A stretch of DNA of 64,000 nt from Alcanivoracaceae bacterium. Lineage in GTDB: Bacteria > Pseudomonadota > Gammaproteobacteria > Pseudomonadales > Alcanivoracaceae. A program made the translations under genes and the position numbers. The first letter of the stretch is position 1, and each line of letters starts with the position of its first letter. Below the pieces are notes generated by a model. That model had not been told where the DNA came from and did no database searches. It saw only the letters and a list, made by a program, of their open reading frames with translations. Positions 25,917 through 35,197 of the stretch are shown here, one piece after another. The stretch spans positions 408,316 to 472,315 of the forward strand of contig JARGOL010000002.1 of assembly GCA_029212745.1 (NCBI GenBank), given 5' to 3'.

Positions 25917-27919
25917 CCGCCATCGAACGTGCTCAGCCTGATCATCCTGAACTGCCGTACCCGCCCGCCTGGTGGGTGCGACGAGAGGCTGTCGAGGACA
26001 GCGCTGACGACCTGGTGGAGAGGCTCGCAGCCCTGGCCGGGGAGGGCGAACATTATTGGGTGTTGCACCAGGGGCCGGCAAATCCGCAGTCAGTCCGGCA
26101 GGTGCTGGCCAACCTGGACACAGACGCCGCGCTGGCGGCTGCCTTGCGGCAGTTGTTCAGTCATCCCAACGGACCCGCCTCGGTGCTGGTCCAGTGCCTG
26201 CCGCGACAGGTGGCGGCGGGGCTGCTGTTTACCCGTCACCCGATGCGACCGGACCTGACCCATGTGGTGGTGGAGGGCCGTGCTGGCGAGGGCGGTGAGC
26301 CGGAACGCCTGATCTTGCATGAGGATGGCCGGCTCGCTTTCCACAGCGGCCGCAGCGAGATGTTCAGCGACAGCATTGGCTCGAAACGGTTCATTGCCTT
26401 TGCCAACGGCCTGAAGGAGGCCTTTGATGCGCCAAGGGCGGGTGAGTGGGTGTGGGATGGCGAGCAGCTGTGGTTGATCCAGGCCTTGCCGGTGGGCACC
26501 TTGCCGGCGCCGGAAGAGGCCTGGACCCGCCGGGCCGGGCTGGGGCTGGCCAACCAGGCAATTTCCCCGCTCTGGTACACGGTATTCGGCCGCTGGCTGA
26601 AAACGGCATTCTGGCGCCCGCTGGGGGCAAAGGCAGGCTGGCAGAGCCTGGATAACATCGAGCCATACCGGCGCCAGCACAGCCACCTTTACACCAACAG
26701 CCAGTTTCTGCGGGCACTGCAGGAATGGCAGGGCGACTGGTCCCTGGCCTGGGCCCTGCCACCGGCCTGGCGGCCCCGGAACGCGCCCGCACCACGGCTC
26801 CCGGGCAAGGCGAAAGCCATTGCCCTGGCTGCACGCAGTGCGTTCTGGCAATGGCGGCTGGGCCGGCTCATTGCCAGCGCGCCGGGCCAGGAGGACGACG
26901 CCCTTTGGTTGCGCCTGATGCGCCTGGACCGTCTGGGAGAGTCCCTGACGGCGCTGGAAGGAGAGCTCGTTTACCAGCGACTGCCTGCCGTGGCGGCCGC
27001 GCTGGAAGCAGACATCGCCCCCGCCCGTGATGACCTTGAGCGGATGTCCGTTCTGCTGGGTCTCAGTGAGGCCGGGAACCAGGACACAGAAAGCGCGGCC
27101 CGGCAGTTGCCACTGGCATGCGCCGGCGCAGATCCGGTGTGGCCACGTTTTGCCGAGCAACCGGCGGATCTGGGCATTCTGCTTGAGCAGCTCACCCAGC
27201 TGCCGTCCGGACGTCGTGACGCCGTTCGAGCAGCGCTGGAAAACGATGCCGTGCCGCCGTTCTGGCTGCGCCTGCGCCGGCAGGTGCTCAATCAGCGTGT
27301 GCTGCTCGCCGGGGCCATGCGTGAGCTGCTGGGCCAGATGGCGCAGCGGCTGGTGGCGCGCAAGTTGTTGCGCCATCCCGATGATGTGCACTTCCTGTAT
27401 TTCGACGAACTCTGGCAATGCTGGCAGGGACAGGCGCGCAAGGGCCTTGCGGAGCTCATCGGTGAGCGCAAGGTGCGTTACCTGTCGGATGCCCATGCCG
27501 GGCCTGCAGACTGGGTGCTCGACCAGGTTGGCTATGGCGCGTCGAGTCTCGGACAGACCGCTGTTTCTGCGCTGGTGAATGGCTATGGGCTGGTGCCGGG
27601 TCACTGCCGCGGTCGGGTGCAACGCCTGAGCTCCGGCTGGCAGCTTAACCAGGTGCGCGCCGGGGATGTGCTGGTGATTGACCAGTCCGACCCGGGCTGG
27701 CTGCCCTGGGTGGCACTGGCAGGCGCGGTGATCTTCTGTCATCGGGATGCGACCGACGATGCCGTCCGGTGGGTGCGTTCTCTCGGCATTCCCGCGGTCT
27801 GGGGGGTGGACGATGCCTTGCACAGCCTGGTGGACGACGTCATCGCCAACGTCGATGGCGACTCCGGCGTGGTGACCTGGGAAGGAGAGGTTGACGTACC
27901 GGCAGAATCTGACGCATAA
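25913..27919 (+). CDS. PEP-synthase/rifampin-phosphotransferase-like protein lacking the catalytic histidine
   Basis: The 668-aa protein starts at GTG 25913, which overlaps the preceding stop. Residues ~1-200 look like the end of an ATP-grasp (PPDK_N) domain: VLVQCLPRQVAAGLLFTRHP and VVVEGRAGEGGE. The C-terminal ~80 residues match the swivelling PEP-utiliser mobile domain: AGDVLVIDQSDPGWLPWV, then SLGIPAVWG. Active enzymes carry a phospho-His nine residues before GIPAV; here that position is Asp616 (ATDDAVRW). Length is also short compared with ~790-870 in active families, and the front of the ATP-grasp appears to be missing. It is probably a pseudoenzyme or has a changed chemistry. The function is unknown. 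Confidence 0.72.
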   Translation: MTAIERAQPDHPELPYPPAWWVRREAVEDSADDLVERLAALAGEGEHYWVLHQGPANPQSVRQVLANLDTDAALAAALRQLFSHPNGPASVLVQCLPRQVAAGLLFTRHPMRPDLTHVVVEGRAGEGGEPERLILHEDGRLAFHSGRSEMFSDSIGSKRFIAFANGLKEAFDAPRAGEWVWDGEQLWLIQALPVGTLPAPEEAWTRRAGLGLANQAISPLWYTVFGRWLKTAFWRPLGAKAGWQSLDNIEPYRRQHSHLYTNSQFLRALQEWQGDWSLAWALPPAWRPRNAPAPRLPGKAKAIALAARSAFWQWRLGRLIASAPGQEDDALWLRLMRLDRLGESLTALEGELVYQRLPAVAAALEADIAPARDDLERMSVLLGLSEAGNQDTESAARQLPLACAGADPVWPRFAEQPADLGILLEQLTQLPSGRRDAVRAALENDAVPPFWLRLRRQVLNQRVLLAGAMRELLGQMAQRLVARKLLRHPDDVHFLYFDELWQCWQGQARKGLAELIGERKVRYLSDAHAGPADWVLDQVGYGASSLGQTAVSALVNGYGLVPGHCRGRVQRLSSGWQLNQVRAGDVLVIDQSDPGWLPWVALAGAVIFCHRDATDDAVRWVRSLGIPAVWGVDDALHSLVDDVIANVDGDSGVVTWEGEVDVPAESDA

Positions 27920-27960
27920 ATGTCCCGGGCATAACCACAATATTTCAAGGGTCTTGGTTC

Positions 27961-28788
27961 ATGAGCAAACCGTCCGGTCCCCCCCAGTCCACCGATGAAT
28001 TACCGTTCGTAGCTCCCTGTCGCCACATTCCGCTGGATGCGCCGTTGCTCTGGTTTCGGCTTGGCTGGCAGGATCTCAAGGCCGCTCCAAGGCAAAGCCT
28101 GACCTACGGGTTGGCAATGGTAGTGCTGAGCTACCTGATCAGTGGCTTTGCCTGGTGGTGGGGCAACCTGGGACTTTACCTGGGGCTGGTCTCGGGGTTC
28201 GTGTTTGTCGGCCCCTGGTTGGCCCTGACCCTGTATTCAATCAGCATTCATGTCGAACGCGGCGACCCGATTACATTGCGCCAGGGCATGCATGACGCCG
28301 GCGCGCAGGTGGGAAATGCCATGGTGTTTGCCGTTCTGCTGACCGTGGTTTTCCTGGTCTGGGCGCGGGCCGCAACTGTCCTGCACGTTTTTTTCCCGGA
28401 ACTGGCAGACCCCACCTGGCGGGATCTGGCTGTCTTTCTCAGCATCGGCAGTGCAGTGGGTGCGGTCTTCTGTGCCATCATTTTTGCGGCCAGCGCGTTC
28501 TCGTTGCCCATGCTGATGGACCGGGAGGTGGACTCCGTGACGGCCGTGGTTACCAGCGTCAACGCGGTACTGCGCAACAAGCCGGCCATGGCGGTGTGGG
28601 CGGGCATGATCGGCCTGTGTGTCCTGGCCGGACTGCTGACCGCGTACCTGGCCTTTGCCGTGCTGTTGCCCCTGCTCGGTCATGCCACCTGGCACGCCTA
28701 CCGCTACGCCATCGACAGCAGCCAGTGGCCGCGCGCGGCGCTCACGGCCGCGAGGGAGCGCCGCGCCGGGGCAGCCAACGATACCTGA
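27961..28788 (+). CDS. DUF2189 family integral membrane protein
   Basis: The 275-aa protein has an N-terminal polar stretch and about six hydrophobic segments. The DUF2189 pattern is visible: LGWQDLKAAPRQSLTYGLAM, then GFVFVGPWLALTLYSIS and the buried FSLPMLMDREVDSVTAV. DUF2189 proteins are common in gammaproteobacteria and uncharacterised, sometimes close to cytochrome genes. It starts at ATG 27961, 41 bp after the PEP-synthase-like gene, and could be cotranscribed with it. It ends 10 bp from the convergent metH gene. Confidence 0.82.
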   Translation: MSKPSGPPQSTDELPFVAPCRHIPLDAPLLWFRLGWQDLKAAPRQSLTYGLAMVVLSYLISGFAWWWGNLGLYLGLVSGFVFVGPWLALTLYSISIHVERGDPITLRQGMHDAGAQVGNAMVFAVLLTVVFLVWARAATVLHVFFPELADPTWRDLAVFLSIGSAVGAVFCAIIFAASAFSLPMLMDREVDSVTAVVTSVNAVLRNKPAMAVWAGMIGLCVLAGLLTAYLAFAVLLPLLGHATWHAYRYAIDSSQWPRAALTAARERRAGAANDT

Positions 28789-28798
28789 GGATGCGACG

Positions 28799-31700
28799 TC
28801 AGTTGTTGTAGCCGAGGATGTGGGGCATGACGCGTTCCAGCGCGGCCCGCTCCATGTTCTTGCGCGCGGCGTAGTCGTCCATCTGGTCACGACCCACCTT
28901 GCCGATGCCGAAGTAACGTGCCTCGGGATGGCTGAAATACCAGCCAGACACGGCGGCAGCGGGAAACATGGCGTAGCTTTCCGTGAGCGACAGGCCGATG
29001 CGCTCGTCCGGCTGCAGCAGCTGCCAGAGCAGTGCTTTCTCGGTGTGATCCGGGCAGGCCGGGTAACCCGGGGCAGGGCGAATACCCTGGTAGCGTTCGC
29101 GGATCATGTCGTCATTGCTGAGGTTTTCCGACGCCCCGTAACCCCAGAATTCCTTGCGCACACGTTCATGCATGCGCTCCGCGAGCGCTTCGGCCAGGCG
29201 ATCTGCCAGGGCCTTGAGCATGATGCTGTTGTAGTCATCATGGTCGGCCTCAAACCGCGCCAAGTGCTCCTCGATGCCGAGGCCCGCCGTGACGGCGAAA
29301 CCACCGAGCCAGTCCTTTCTGGACGAATCCCCCGGCGCCACAAAGTCACTGAGGCAATAATCAGGCTTGTCACTGTTATTGCGGTCCAGCTGCTGGCGCA
29401 GGTGGTGTACCCGCATCAGCTCCTTGCCCGTGTCATCGTAGAGCTGGATGTCATCGCCGACGCTGTTGGCGGGCCAGAACCCGATCACCGCACGGGCAGT
29501 CAGCCAATGCTCGGCAACGATGGTCTTGAGCATGGCCTGGGCGTCGCGGTACAGGCGCTGCGCCTCGGTGCCCACCACCTTGTCTTCCAGAATATCCGGG
29601 AACTTGCCGGCCAGCTGCCAGGTCCGGAAAAACGGGGTCCAGTCGATGCGTTTGACCAGCTCCTTGAGCGGGTAATCTTCAAACACCTTGATACCTTTCA
29701 GGGCCGGCTCGGGCGGCTGGTAGTTATCCCAGTCCAGCCTGGCGGCATGCTGGCGCGCCTGGTCAATGGATGCCAGTTTGCGATCCGTCTGCTGGCTGAG
29801 CCGGTCTTCGCGTAACTTGCCATATTCGGCTTTCAACTTTTCGGCATACGCCGGCCGGTGTTCCTTTGACAGCAGTTGGCTGGCGACACCGACAGCACGG
29901 GAGGCATCGGGCACGTACACCACCGGATGCGGATAGGCCGGGTCGATCTTCACCGCCGTATGGATACGGCTGGTGGTGGCGCCGCCAATGAGCAGCGGGA
30001 TATCAAAGTCCAGCCGCTTCATTTCTGCTGCCACATTGACCATCTCATCCAGGGACGGGGTGATCAGCCCTGACAGTCCAATGATGTCGGCATTCTGTTT
30101 GCGCGCCTCATCCAGGATCTTCTCGGCCGGCACCATGACGCCGAGGTCGATGACCTCGTAGCCGTTGCACTGCAGCACCACGCCGACAATGTTCTTGCCG
30201 ATGTCATGCACGTCGCCCTTGACGGTGGCCAGCAGGATACGCCCGGCAGTTTCTGTGCTGCCAGTCTCCAGCTTTTCCTGCTCCATGAACGGCAGCAGGT
30301 ACGCCACCGCCTTTTTCATGACACGCGCTGACTTGACCACCTGCGGCAAAAACATCTTGCCTTCGCCGAACAGGTCACCCACCACGTTCATGCCGTCCAT
30401 CAACGGCCCCTCGATCACGTGCAGGGGGCGCTGGGCATTCTGGCGGGCCAGCTCAGTGTCTTCGTCAATGTAGTCGGCGATACCCTTGACCAGGGCGTGC
30501 TGCAGGCGTTTCTCCACCGGCCATTCGCGCCACGCCAGGTCTTCTTGGCGCTTTTCACCGGCGCCACTGCCGCGATACTTCTCGGCAATATCCAGCATCC
30601 GCTCAGTGCCGTCTTCCCGGCGATTCAGGACGATATCTTTCACCGCCTCACGGAGTTCATCGGGGATGTCTTCGTAAATGGCCAGTTGCCCCGCATTGAC
30701 GATACCCATGTCCATGCCAGCCTTGATGGCGTGGTAAAGGAATGAGGCATGTATCGCCTCGCGCACGGGGTCATTGCCGCGGAAGGAGAAGGACACGTTG
30801 GACACGCCACCGGACACCAGGGCGTGGGGCAGGGTGCGCTTGATCTCTGCCACTGCTTCGATGAAATCGACGGCGTAGTTGTCGTGCTCCTCAATGCCGG
30901 TGGCGATGGCAAAGATATTCGGGTCGAAGATGATGTCTTCTGCCGGGAATCCGGCAGACTCGGTGAGAAGACGGTAGGCGCGGGCGCAGATTTCCACCTT
31001 GCGCTGGCGCGTATCGGCCTGTCCGTCCTCGTCGAAGGCCATGACGATCACGGCCGCGCCGTAGCGCCGCACCAGCCGTGCCTGGTCCAGGAATGCCTGC
31101 TCACCTTCCTTCAGGGAAATGGAGTTGACGATGCCTTTACCCTGGATGCACTTCAGGCCCGCTTCGATGACCTCCCACTTGGAGGAATCGATCATCACCG
31201 GCACCCGCGAAATCTCCGGTTCGGCGGCCATCAGGTTGAGGAAGCGCACCATGCATTCGGCGGAATCGAGCAGGCCTTCATCCATATTTATGTCGATGAT
31301 CTGTGCGCCAGCCTCTACCTGCTGGCGCGCCACCTCCAGCGCAGTATCGAAATCACCGTCCTTGATCAGGCGCAGGAATCGGCGTGAGCCGGTCACATTG
31401 GTACGCTCGCCGACGTTGACGAACAGGCTTTCGGCGGTAATGTTGAGCGGCTCCAGTCCACTCAGGCGGCATGCCGGTATGTGCTCGGGCAGGGCGCGCG
31501 GCGAATGGCCCTCGACGGCCCTGGCAATGGCGCCGATATGTTCCGGCGTGGTGCCGCAGCAGCCGCCAATCAGGTTGAGGAATCCCTTTTCAGCCCAGTC
31601 GCCGATTTCCCGGGCCATAACCGCCGGTGACTGGTCGTATTCACCCATTTCGTTGGGCAGGCCGGCGTTCGGGTGGGCGCTGACAAAGCCCTCGCTGATG

Positions 31701-32491
31701 CGTGACAGCTCCGCCATATAGGGCCGCAGTTCCTGGGCGCCAAGGGCACAGTTCAGCCCGATGGTGAGCGGACGGGCGTGGCGCAAGGAATTGTAGAACG
31801 CTTCTGTGGTCTGGCCGGTGAGTGTGCGGCCTGAGGCGTCGGTGATGGTGCCGGAGATCATCAGTGGCAGGTCGATGCCGTGCTCATGACAGTAGCTGTC
31901 TACCGCGAATACGGCGGCCTTGGCATTGAGGGTATCGAAGATGGTTTCAACAAGTACCAGGTCAACGCCGCCTTCCACCAGGCCGTCCAGGGCCTCCAGG
32001 TAGGCGTCAACCAGCTGGTCAAAACTGACCGCGCGAAAGCCGGGGTCGTTGACGTCCGGGCTGATGCTCGCGGTGCGGTTTGTCGGCCCCAGGACGCCGG
32101 CAACAAAGCGTGGCTTGTCCGGCGTGCGCTTGCTGGCCGCGTCCGCCGCCTCGCGCGCAACCCGGGCGGCATGGACGTTGATCTCCCGGGCCAGGGACTG
32201 CATGTCATAATCGGCCATCGCCACAGACGTGGCGTTGAATGAATTCGTTTCGATGATGTCCGCGCCGGCATCCAGGTAGCCGGTATGCAGTTCACGGATG
32301 CGATCCGGCTGGGTGATGCATAGCAGGTCGTTATTGCCCTTGAGGTCGCAGTGCCAGTCCGCAAAACGCTCGCCCCGGTAGGCGGCCTCGTCAAAGCCGC
32401 ACTGCTGGATCATGGTGCCCATGCCGCCATCCAGGATCAGAATACGTTTCTCCATGAGGGCGCTCAATTTCGCGCGGACACTGTCTGTCAT
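28799..32491 (-). CDS. metH: Cobalamin-dependent methionine synthase
   Basis: The 1230-aa enzyme transfers a methyl group from methyltetrahydrofolate to homocysteine through methylcobalamin. Four modules are present: homocysteine domain (~1-330) with zinc ligands C248, C311 and C312 ([11 protein letters not shown]); folate domain (~350-640); B12 cap and binding domain (~650-890) with the cobalt ligand H762 in DVHDIGKN; and a reactivation domain (~900-1230) with RxxxGYxxCPDH seen as [15 protein letters not shown]. Numbering is shifted by 1-3 from E. coli MetH (1227 aa), so it is full length. A -10 TATAAT lies ~30 bases upstream. It is divergent from a small membrane gene. Confidence 0.98.
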   Translation of the reverse strand: MTDSVRAKLSALMEKRILILDGGMGTMIQQCGFDEAAYRGERFADWHCDLKGNNDLLCITQPDRIRELHTGYLDAGADIIETNSFNATSVAMADYDMQSLAREINVHAARVAREAADAASKRTPDKPRFVAGVLGPTNRTASISPDVNDPGFRAVSFDQLVDAYLEALDGLVEGGVDLVLVETIFDTLNAKAAVFAVDSYCHEHGIDLPLMISGTITDASGRTLTGQTTEAFYNSLRHARPLTIGLNCALGAQELRPYMAELSRISEGFVSAHPNAGLPNEMGEYDQSPAVMAREIGDWAEKGFLNLIGGCCGTTPEHIGAIARAVEGHSPRALPEHIPACRLSGLEPLNITAESLFVNVGERTNVTGSRRFLRLIKDGDFDTALEVARQQVEAGAQIIDINMDEGLLDSAECMVRFLNLMAAEPEISRVPVMIDSSKWEVIEAGLKCIQGKGIVNSISLKEGEQAFLDQARLVRRYGAAVIVMAFDEDGQADTRQRKVEICARAYRLLTESAGFPAEDIIFDPNIFAIATGIEEHDNYAVDFIEAVAEIKRTLPHALVSGGVSNVSFSFRGNDPVREAIHASFLYHAIKAGMDMGIVNAGQLAIYEDIPDELREAVKDIVLNRREDGTERMLDIAEKYRGSGAGEKRQEDLAWREWPVEKRLQHALVKGIADYIDEDTELARQNAQRPLHVIEGPLMDGMNVVGDLFGEGKMFLPQVVKSARVMKKAVAYLLPFMEQEKLETGSTETAGRILLATVKGDVHDIGKNIVGVVLQCNGYEVIDLGVMVPAEKILDEARKQNADIIGLSGLITPSLDEMVNVAAEMKRLDFDIPLLIGGATTSRIHTAVKIDPAYPHPVVYVPDASRAVGVASQLLSKEHRPAYAEKLKAEYGKLREDRLSQQTDRKLASIDQARQHAARLDWDNYQPPEPALKGIKVFEDYPLKELVKRIDWTPFFRTWQLAGKFPDILEDKVVGTEAQRLYRDAQAMLKTIVAEHWLTARAVIGFWPANSVGDDIQLYDDTGKELMRVHHLRQQLDRNNSDKPDYCLSDFVAPGDSSRKDWLGGFAVTAGLGIEEHLARFEADHDDYNSIMLKALADRLAEALAERMHERVRKEFWGYGASENLSNDDMIRERYQGIRPAPGYPACPDHTEKALLWQLLQPDERIGLSLTESYAMFPAAAVSGWYFSHPEARYFGIGKVGRDQMDDYAARKNMERAALERVMPHILGYNN

Positions 32492-32520
32492 GATTTCTCC
32501 GGCCTGGTCTGGGGAGGCGC

Positions 32521-32526
32521 ATTATA
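32521..32526 (-). promoter_or_regulatory. Probable -10 element of metH
   Basis: A perfect TATAAT reads on the minus strand 30 bases upstream of the metH ATG. The matching -35 at 17-bp spacing is weak (TGGGAA), which suggests an activator. The 137-bp metH/DUF6580 gap is too short for, and shows no sign of, a cobalamin riboswitch. On the other strand, TATACT at 32599-32604 may serve the membrane gene. Confidence 0.45.
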
Positions 32527-32628
32527 GCCACCATGGCGCCGTATTCCCATGCGCAGGCGGACAGATAAACGATGGTTAATGATCCCGGGACGTTGCTGTA
32601 TACTCGCGCTTTTCAAGGAGGCTCCGAA

Positions 32629-33159
32629 ATGCGCGCAAATATCGTCATCCTGCTGTTGCTGGCCAGCTTTGCCATCGCCTGGCGCCTGGTGCCCCATGAC
32701 TGGAATATCACACCAATGGCAGCCCTGGCGCTGTTTGCCGGTGCCCGACTGCGCCAGCCCCTGGCCGGGATGGCGCTGGCCCTTGTGGCCATGTTCGCCA
32801 GCGACCTGGTGCTGGGTTTCTACCCGGGCTTTGAGTGGGTATATGCGGGCATGCTCGCAGCAGTGGTGGTGGGCAGCAGCCTCAAGGGGCGCTCGCTGAC
32901 CTGGTTTGCCGGCGGTGCGGTGGTGACATCACTGCTGTTTTTTGCCCTCAGCAACCTCGGCGTATGGCTCTCCGGCACCCTTTATCCGCTCACCGCCACG
33001 GGCCTGCTGGCCTGCTTCACCGCGGCCCTGCCATTCCTGCTCAAATCGCTGGTCGGTAACCTGTTGTTCACCGGGCTCTTCTACGCTGTCTTCACGGCAT
33101 CTGACGCACGCTCACGCGTTGCTGACGGAGTGTCAGCCTCGGGCCAGGCAGCCCGCTAG
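32629..33159 (+). CDS. DUF6580-like small integral membrane protein (possible transporter subunit)
   Basis: The 176-aa protein starts at ATG 32629 with AAGGAG eight bases upstream. It has five or six membrane helices and an NITPMAALALFAGARL segment near the N-terminus, the pattern of the DUF6580 family, which resembles ECF-type vitamin transporter S components. It is divergent from metH, so a link with cobalamin or methionine is possible but rests on position alone. A longer reading from 32572 has no ribosome site. Confidence 0.68.
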   Translation: MRANIVILLLLASFAIAWRLVPHDWNITPMAALALFAGARLRQPLAGMALALVAMFASDLVLGFYPGFEWVYAGMLAAVVVGSSLKGRSLTWFAGGAVVTSLLFFALSNLGVWLSGTLYPLTATGLLACFTAALPFLLKSLVGNLLFTGLFYAVFTASDARSRVADGVSASGQAAR

Positions 33160-33263
33160 GGCCCGGTCCGGGTAAAAATGGATAAAACCCGCCTTTCAGG
33201 CTATTAATTCGTTTCGTGGACTGGGGCATCATATTGCCTCAAATCACCCAAAGGACGTCTGTT

Positions 33264-34076
33264 ATGGATAATCTGATCGACAGTTTTCAGCAGTTTGGCA
33301 CTGAAAACCTGGTGCATTACGCACAGAATATTGTCGCAGCACTGCTCATATTCTTCATCGGCAAGTGGATTGCCGGTCGTATCGCAGGCTTGGTCAAGAC
33401 GGGTGCCGCCAAGCGTATCGATGGTACCGTCGCCAACTTCATCGGCAATCTCCTGCATATCGTGCTGGTGGCCTTTGTCGTCATCGCCGCGCTGGATGAA
33501 CTCGGCGTCGAAACCACGTCACTGGTGGCCATTCTGGGTGCCGCCGGCCTGGCGGTCGGCCTTGCCCTCAAGGATTCGCTGGGCAACTTTGCTGCCGGCG
33601 TCATGCTGATCCTGTTCCGCCCGTTCAAGGTGGGTGACTATGTGGAAGCGGGCGGCGCAGCAGGCTCGATCAAGGAAATCCGGATTTTTGCCACCGTGAT
33701 GAACACCCCGGATAACAAGATCATCACCGTGCCGAACGGCTCCATCATGGGCGGCAACATCGTCAACTACTCCGAAATGCCGACCCGGCGTGTGGACATG
33801 GTGGTGGGCGTGGGTTATGGCTCTGACCTTGGCAAGGTCAAATCTGTACTCCAGTCCATTCTCGACGCTGACGAGCGCATTCTCAAAGATCCCGCGCCAG
33901 TGATTGCCGTGTCCGAACTGGCAGACAGCTCCATCAATCTGCTGGTGCGCCCCTGGGTCAACAGTGCCGATTACTGGGCGGTGAAATGGGACACCACGGA
34001 AACCGTCAAGAAGCGCTTTGACGAGGAAGGCATCGAGATCCCGTTCCCGCAGATGGATGTGCACCTGGACAAGTAA
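33264..34076 (+). CDS. mscS: Small-conductance mechanosensitive channel MscS
   Basis: The 270-aa channel protein has three membrane helices. The pore helix TM3 includes GAAGLAVGLALKDSLGNFAAGVML, with its alternating Ala/Gly packing. The beta domain follows (FKVGDYVEAGGAAGSIKEI), then the alpha-beta cage region ending near residue 260. It opens on membrane tension during hypo-osmotic shock. The start is ATG 33264 with AAAGGA ten bases upstream; the reading from 33216 adds 16 residues without support. Size is close to E. coli MscS (286). Confidence 0.95.
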   Translation: MDNLIDSFQQFGTENLVHYAQNIVAALLIFFIGKWIAGRIAGLVKTGAAKRIDGTVANFIGNLLHIVLVAFVVIAALDELGVETTSLVAILGAAGLAVGLALKDSLGNFAAGVMLILFRPFKVGDYVEAGGAAGSIKEIRIFATVMNTPDNKIITVPNGSIMGGNIVNYSEMPTRRVDMVVGVGYGSDLGKVKSVLQSILDADERILKDPAPVIAVSELADSSINLLVRPWVNSADYWAVKWDTTETVKKRFDEEGIEIPFPQMDVHLDK

Positions 34077-34114
34077 GTCCGCTTTACATACTGATCAGAA
34101 CACAAGGTTTTTAT

Positions 34115-34909
34115 ATGCGACTGAAAGCACTTGCGGCGGCCTCACTGGCCGCCGCGTCATTGTCCGCAATTCCGGCGGCAGCGCTGGCAGAAGAAGGCTC
34201 TGATGCGGCTGTGGAAGAGGAAGCGAGCCCATGGACTGGCGAAATTGCAGCGGGCATAGAGATGAAGCGGGGTAACACCCGTTCCAATTCCTACTCATCG
34301 AACATCAATGCCGAGCGTGACAGCCATTACTGGCGCCATACCTTCAAGGCAGAAGCAACAAACGAAGAGCAGTACGACGACAACAAGAAGGCCTACGAGC
34401 GTTCGGCTGAGCGTTACTTCGGCTCCTACAAGCTGGACCGGAAGCTGGGCTATGACAGCCCCAACTACCTGTTCAATATTGGCACCTACGAGAAGGACAA
34501 CTTTTCCGGGTTCCAGTACCAATGGAGCTACGCGCTGGGTCTTGGTCGACGCTTCATCGATAACGAAAAGCACACGCTGGATGGCGAGGCCGGCCCGGGT
34601 TACCGCCAGTCCTGTGTGGAGCCCCAGGACGGCTACCGTCACTGCGACGACAAGGAAGAGCAGGGCATTCTCCGTGTTGCCATGAAGTACCGCTGGCAGA
34701 TCAGTGAATCCGCGCGCTTCACCGAAGAAATCAGCAGCGAGATCGGCACGGACAGCACGTCCTCCCGCGCCGAATCCGTACTCACTTCGAAGATCAACGC
34801 GAGTTTCTCGCTGCGGGTGCGCCATCTGGTGACCCATGAGAGCAAGGTGCCGGCTGGCAAGAAAGAAGCTGACCACGAGTTCAGCGTAGGACTTGCCTAC
34901 ACGTTCTGA
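34115..34909 (+). CDS. DUF481 family outer-membrane protein
   Basis: The 264-aa protein has a signal peptide (about 24 aa, ending AAALA). It then has the DUF481 pattern: WTGEIAAGIEMKRGNTRSNSY followed by long alternating beta strands and a final LAYTF with terminal phenylalanine, a BAM signal. The family (E. coli YdiY type) is predicted to form a small outer-membrane barrel of unknown role. It lies 38 bp after mscS and is followed by a good terminator. The pairing with an osmotic channel may point to envelope stress, but this is a guess. Confidence 0.85.
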   Translation: MRLKALAAASLAAASLSAIPAAALAEEGSDAAVEEEASPWTGEIAAGIEMKRGNTRSNSYSSNINAERDSHYWRHTFKAEATNEEQYDDNKKAYERSAERYFGSYKLDRKLGYDSPNYLFNIGTYEKDNFSGFQYQWSYALGLGRRFIDNEKHTLDGEAGPGYRQSCVEPQDGYRHCDDKEEQGILRVAMKYRWQISESARFTEEISSEIGTDSTSSRAESVLTSKINASFSLRVRHLVTHESKVPAGKKEADHEFSVGLAYTF

Positions 34910-34930
34910 TCGGTTGTAATCGCACGCCAG

Positions 34931-34959
34931 AAAAGGGAGGCTCCGGCCTCCCTTTTTTT
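34931..34959 (+). terminator. Intrinsic terminator of mscS-DUF481
   Basis: GGGAGGC (34935-34941), loop TCCG and GCCTCCC (34946-34952) are followed by seven T residues, 26 bases after the DUF481 stop. Confidence 0.9.
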
Positions 34960-34981
34960 GTGGCTCCGCCAGCGAGCCTGT

Positions 34982-35086
34982 GCTGCAGGAGCGGCGTGTA
35001 CGCCGCGAAAAAGTTGGCCCCAGGCCCAGGTCTCTGATCCGCACAGATTCACTGTGGTATTGGCGGCGCACACGCCGCTTCTGCAA
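34982..35086. repeat. Inverted pair of REP-like elements
   Basis: GCAGGAGCGGCGTGTACGCC (34985-35004), followed by GCGAA, is mirrored at 35060-35086, whose reverse complement begins TTGCAGAAGCGGCGTGTGCG. Each unit is itself a palindrome around CGGCGTG/CACGCCG. The core GCAGGAGCGGC...GCCGCGAA is the REP consensus type known from Pseudomonas, and the two oppositely oriented units form a BIME/REPIN arrangement. It lies between the two terminators in the 288-bp DUF481-pntB gap, which holds no gene. Confidence 0.7.
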
Positions 35087-35151
35087 GGGTAAAAGACTGG
35101 CCGGAAGCCTTGCCGGAAACAGGTGCCCGCAGGGTTTAGCCAGCAAGCACG

Positions 35152-35181
35152 CAAAAAAAAAGGGGCCGAAGCCCCTTTTTG
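35152..35181 (-). terminator. Terminator of the pnt operon
   Basis: AGGGGC (35161-35166), loop CGAA and GCCCCT are flanked by nine A residues on the left and T residues on the right. Read on the minus strand, the A-run becomes the U-tract after the pntB stop. Confidence 0.85.
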
Positions 35182-35197
35182 TTTTTTGCTGTACCGG

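Noticed and set aside
25913..27919. Assignment as rifampin phosphotransferase or ppsA
   Set aside because: The catalytic His is replaced by Asp and the ATP-grasp domain is incomplete, so a resistance or PEP-synthase function cannot be claimed.
26090..27940. 616-codon open frame antisense to the PEP-synthase-like gene
   Set aside because: Low-complexity His/Gln/Pro-rich translation typical of a high-GC shadow; the sense frame has clear family motifs.
32492..32628. Cobalamin riboswitch upstream of metH or the membrane gene
   Set aside because: The gap is only 137 bp and shows no B12-box-like sequence or obvious multi-stem structure.
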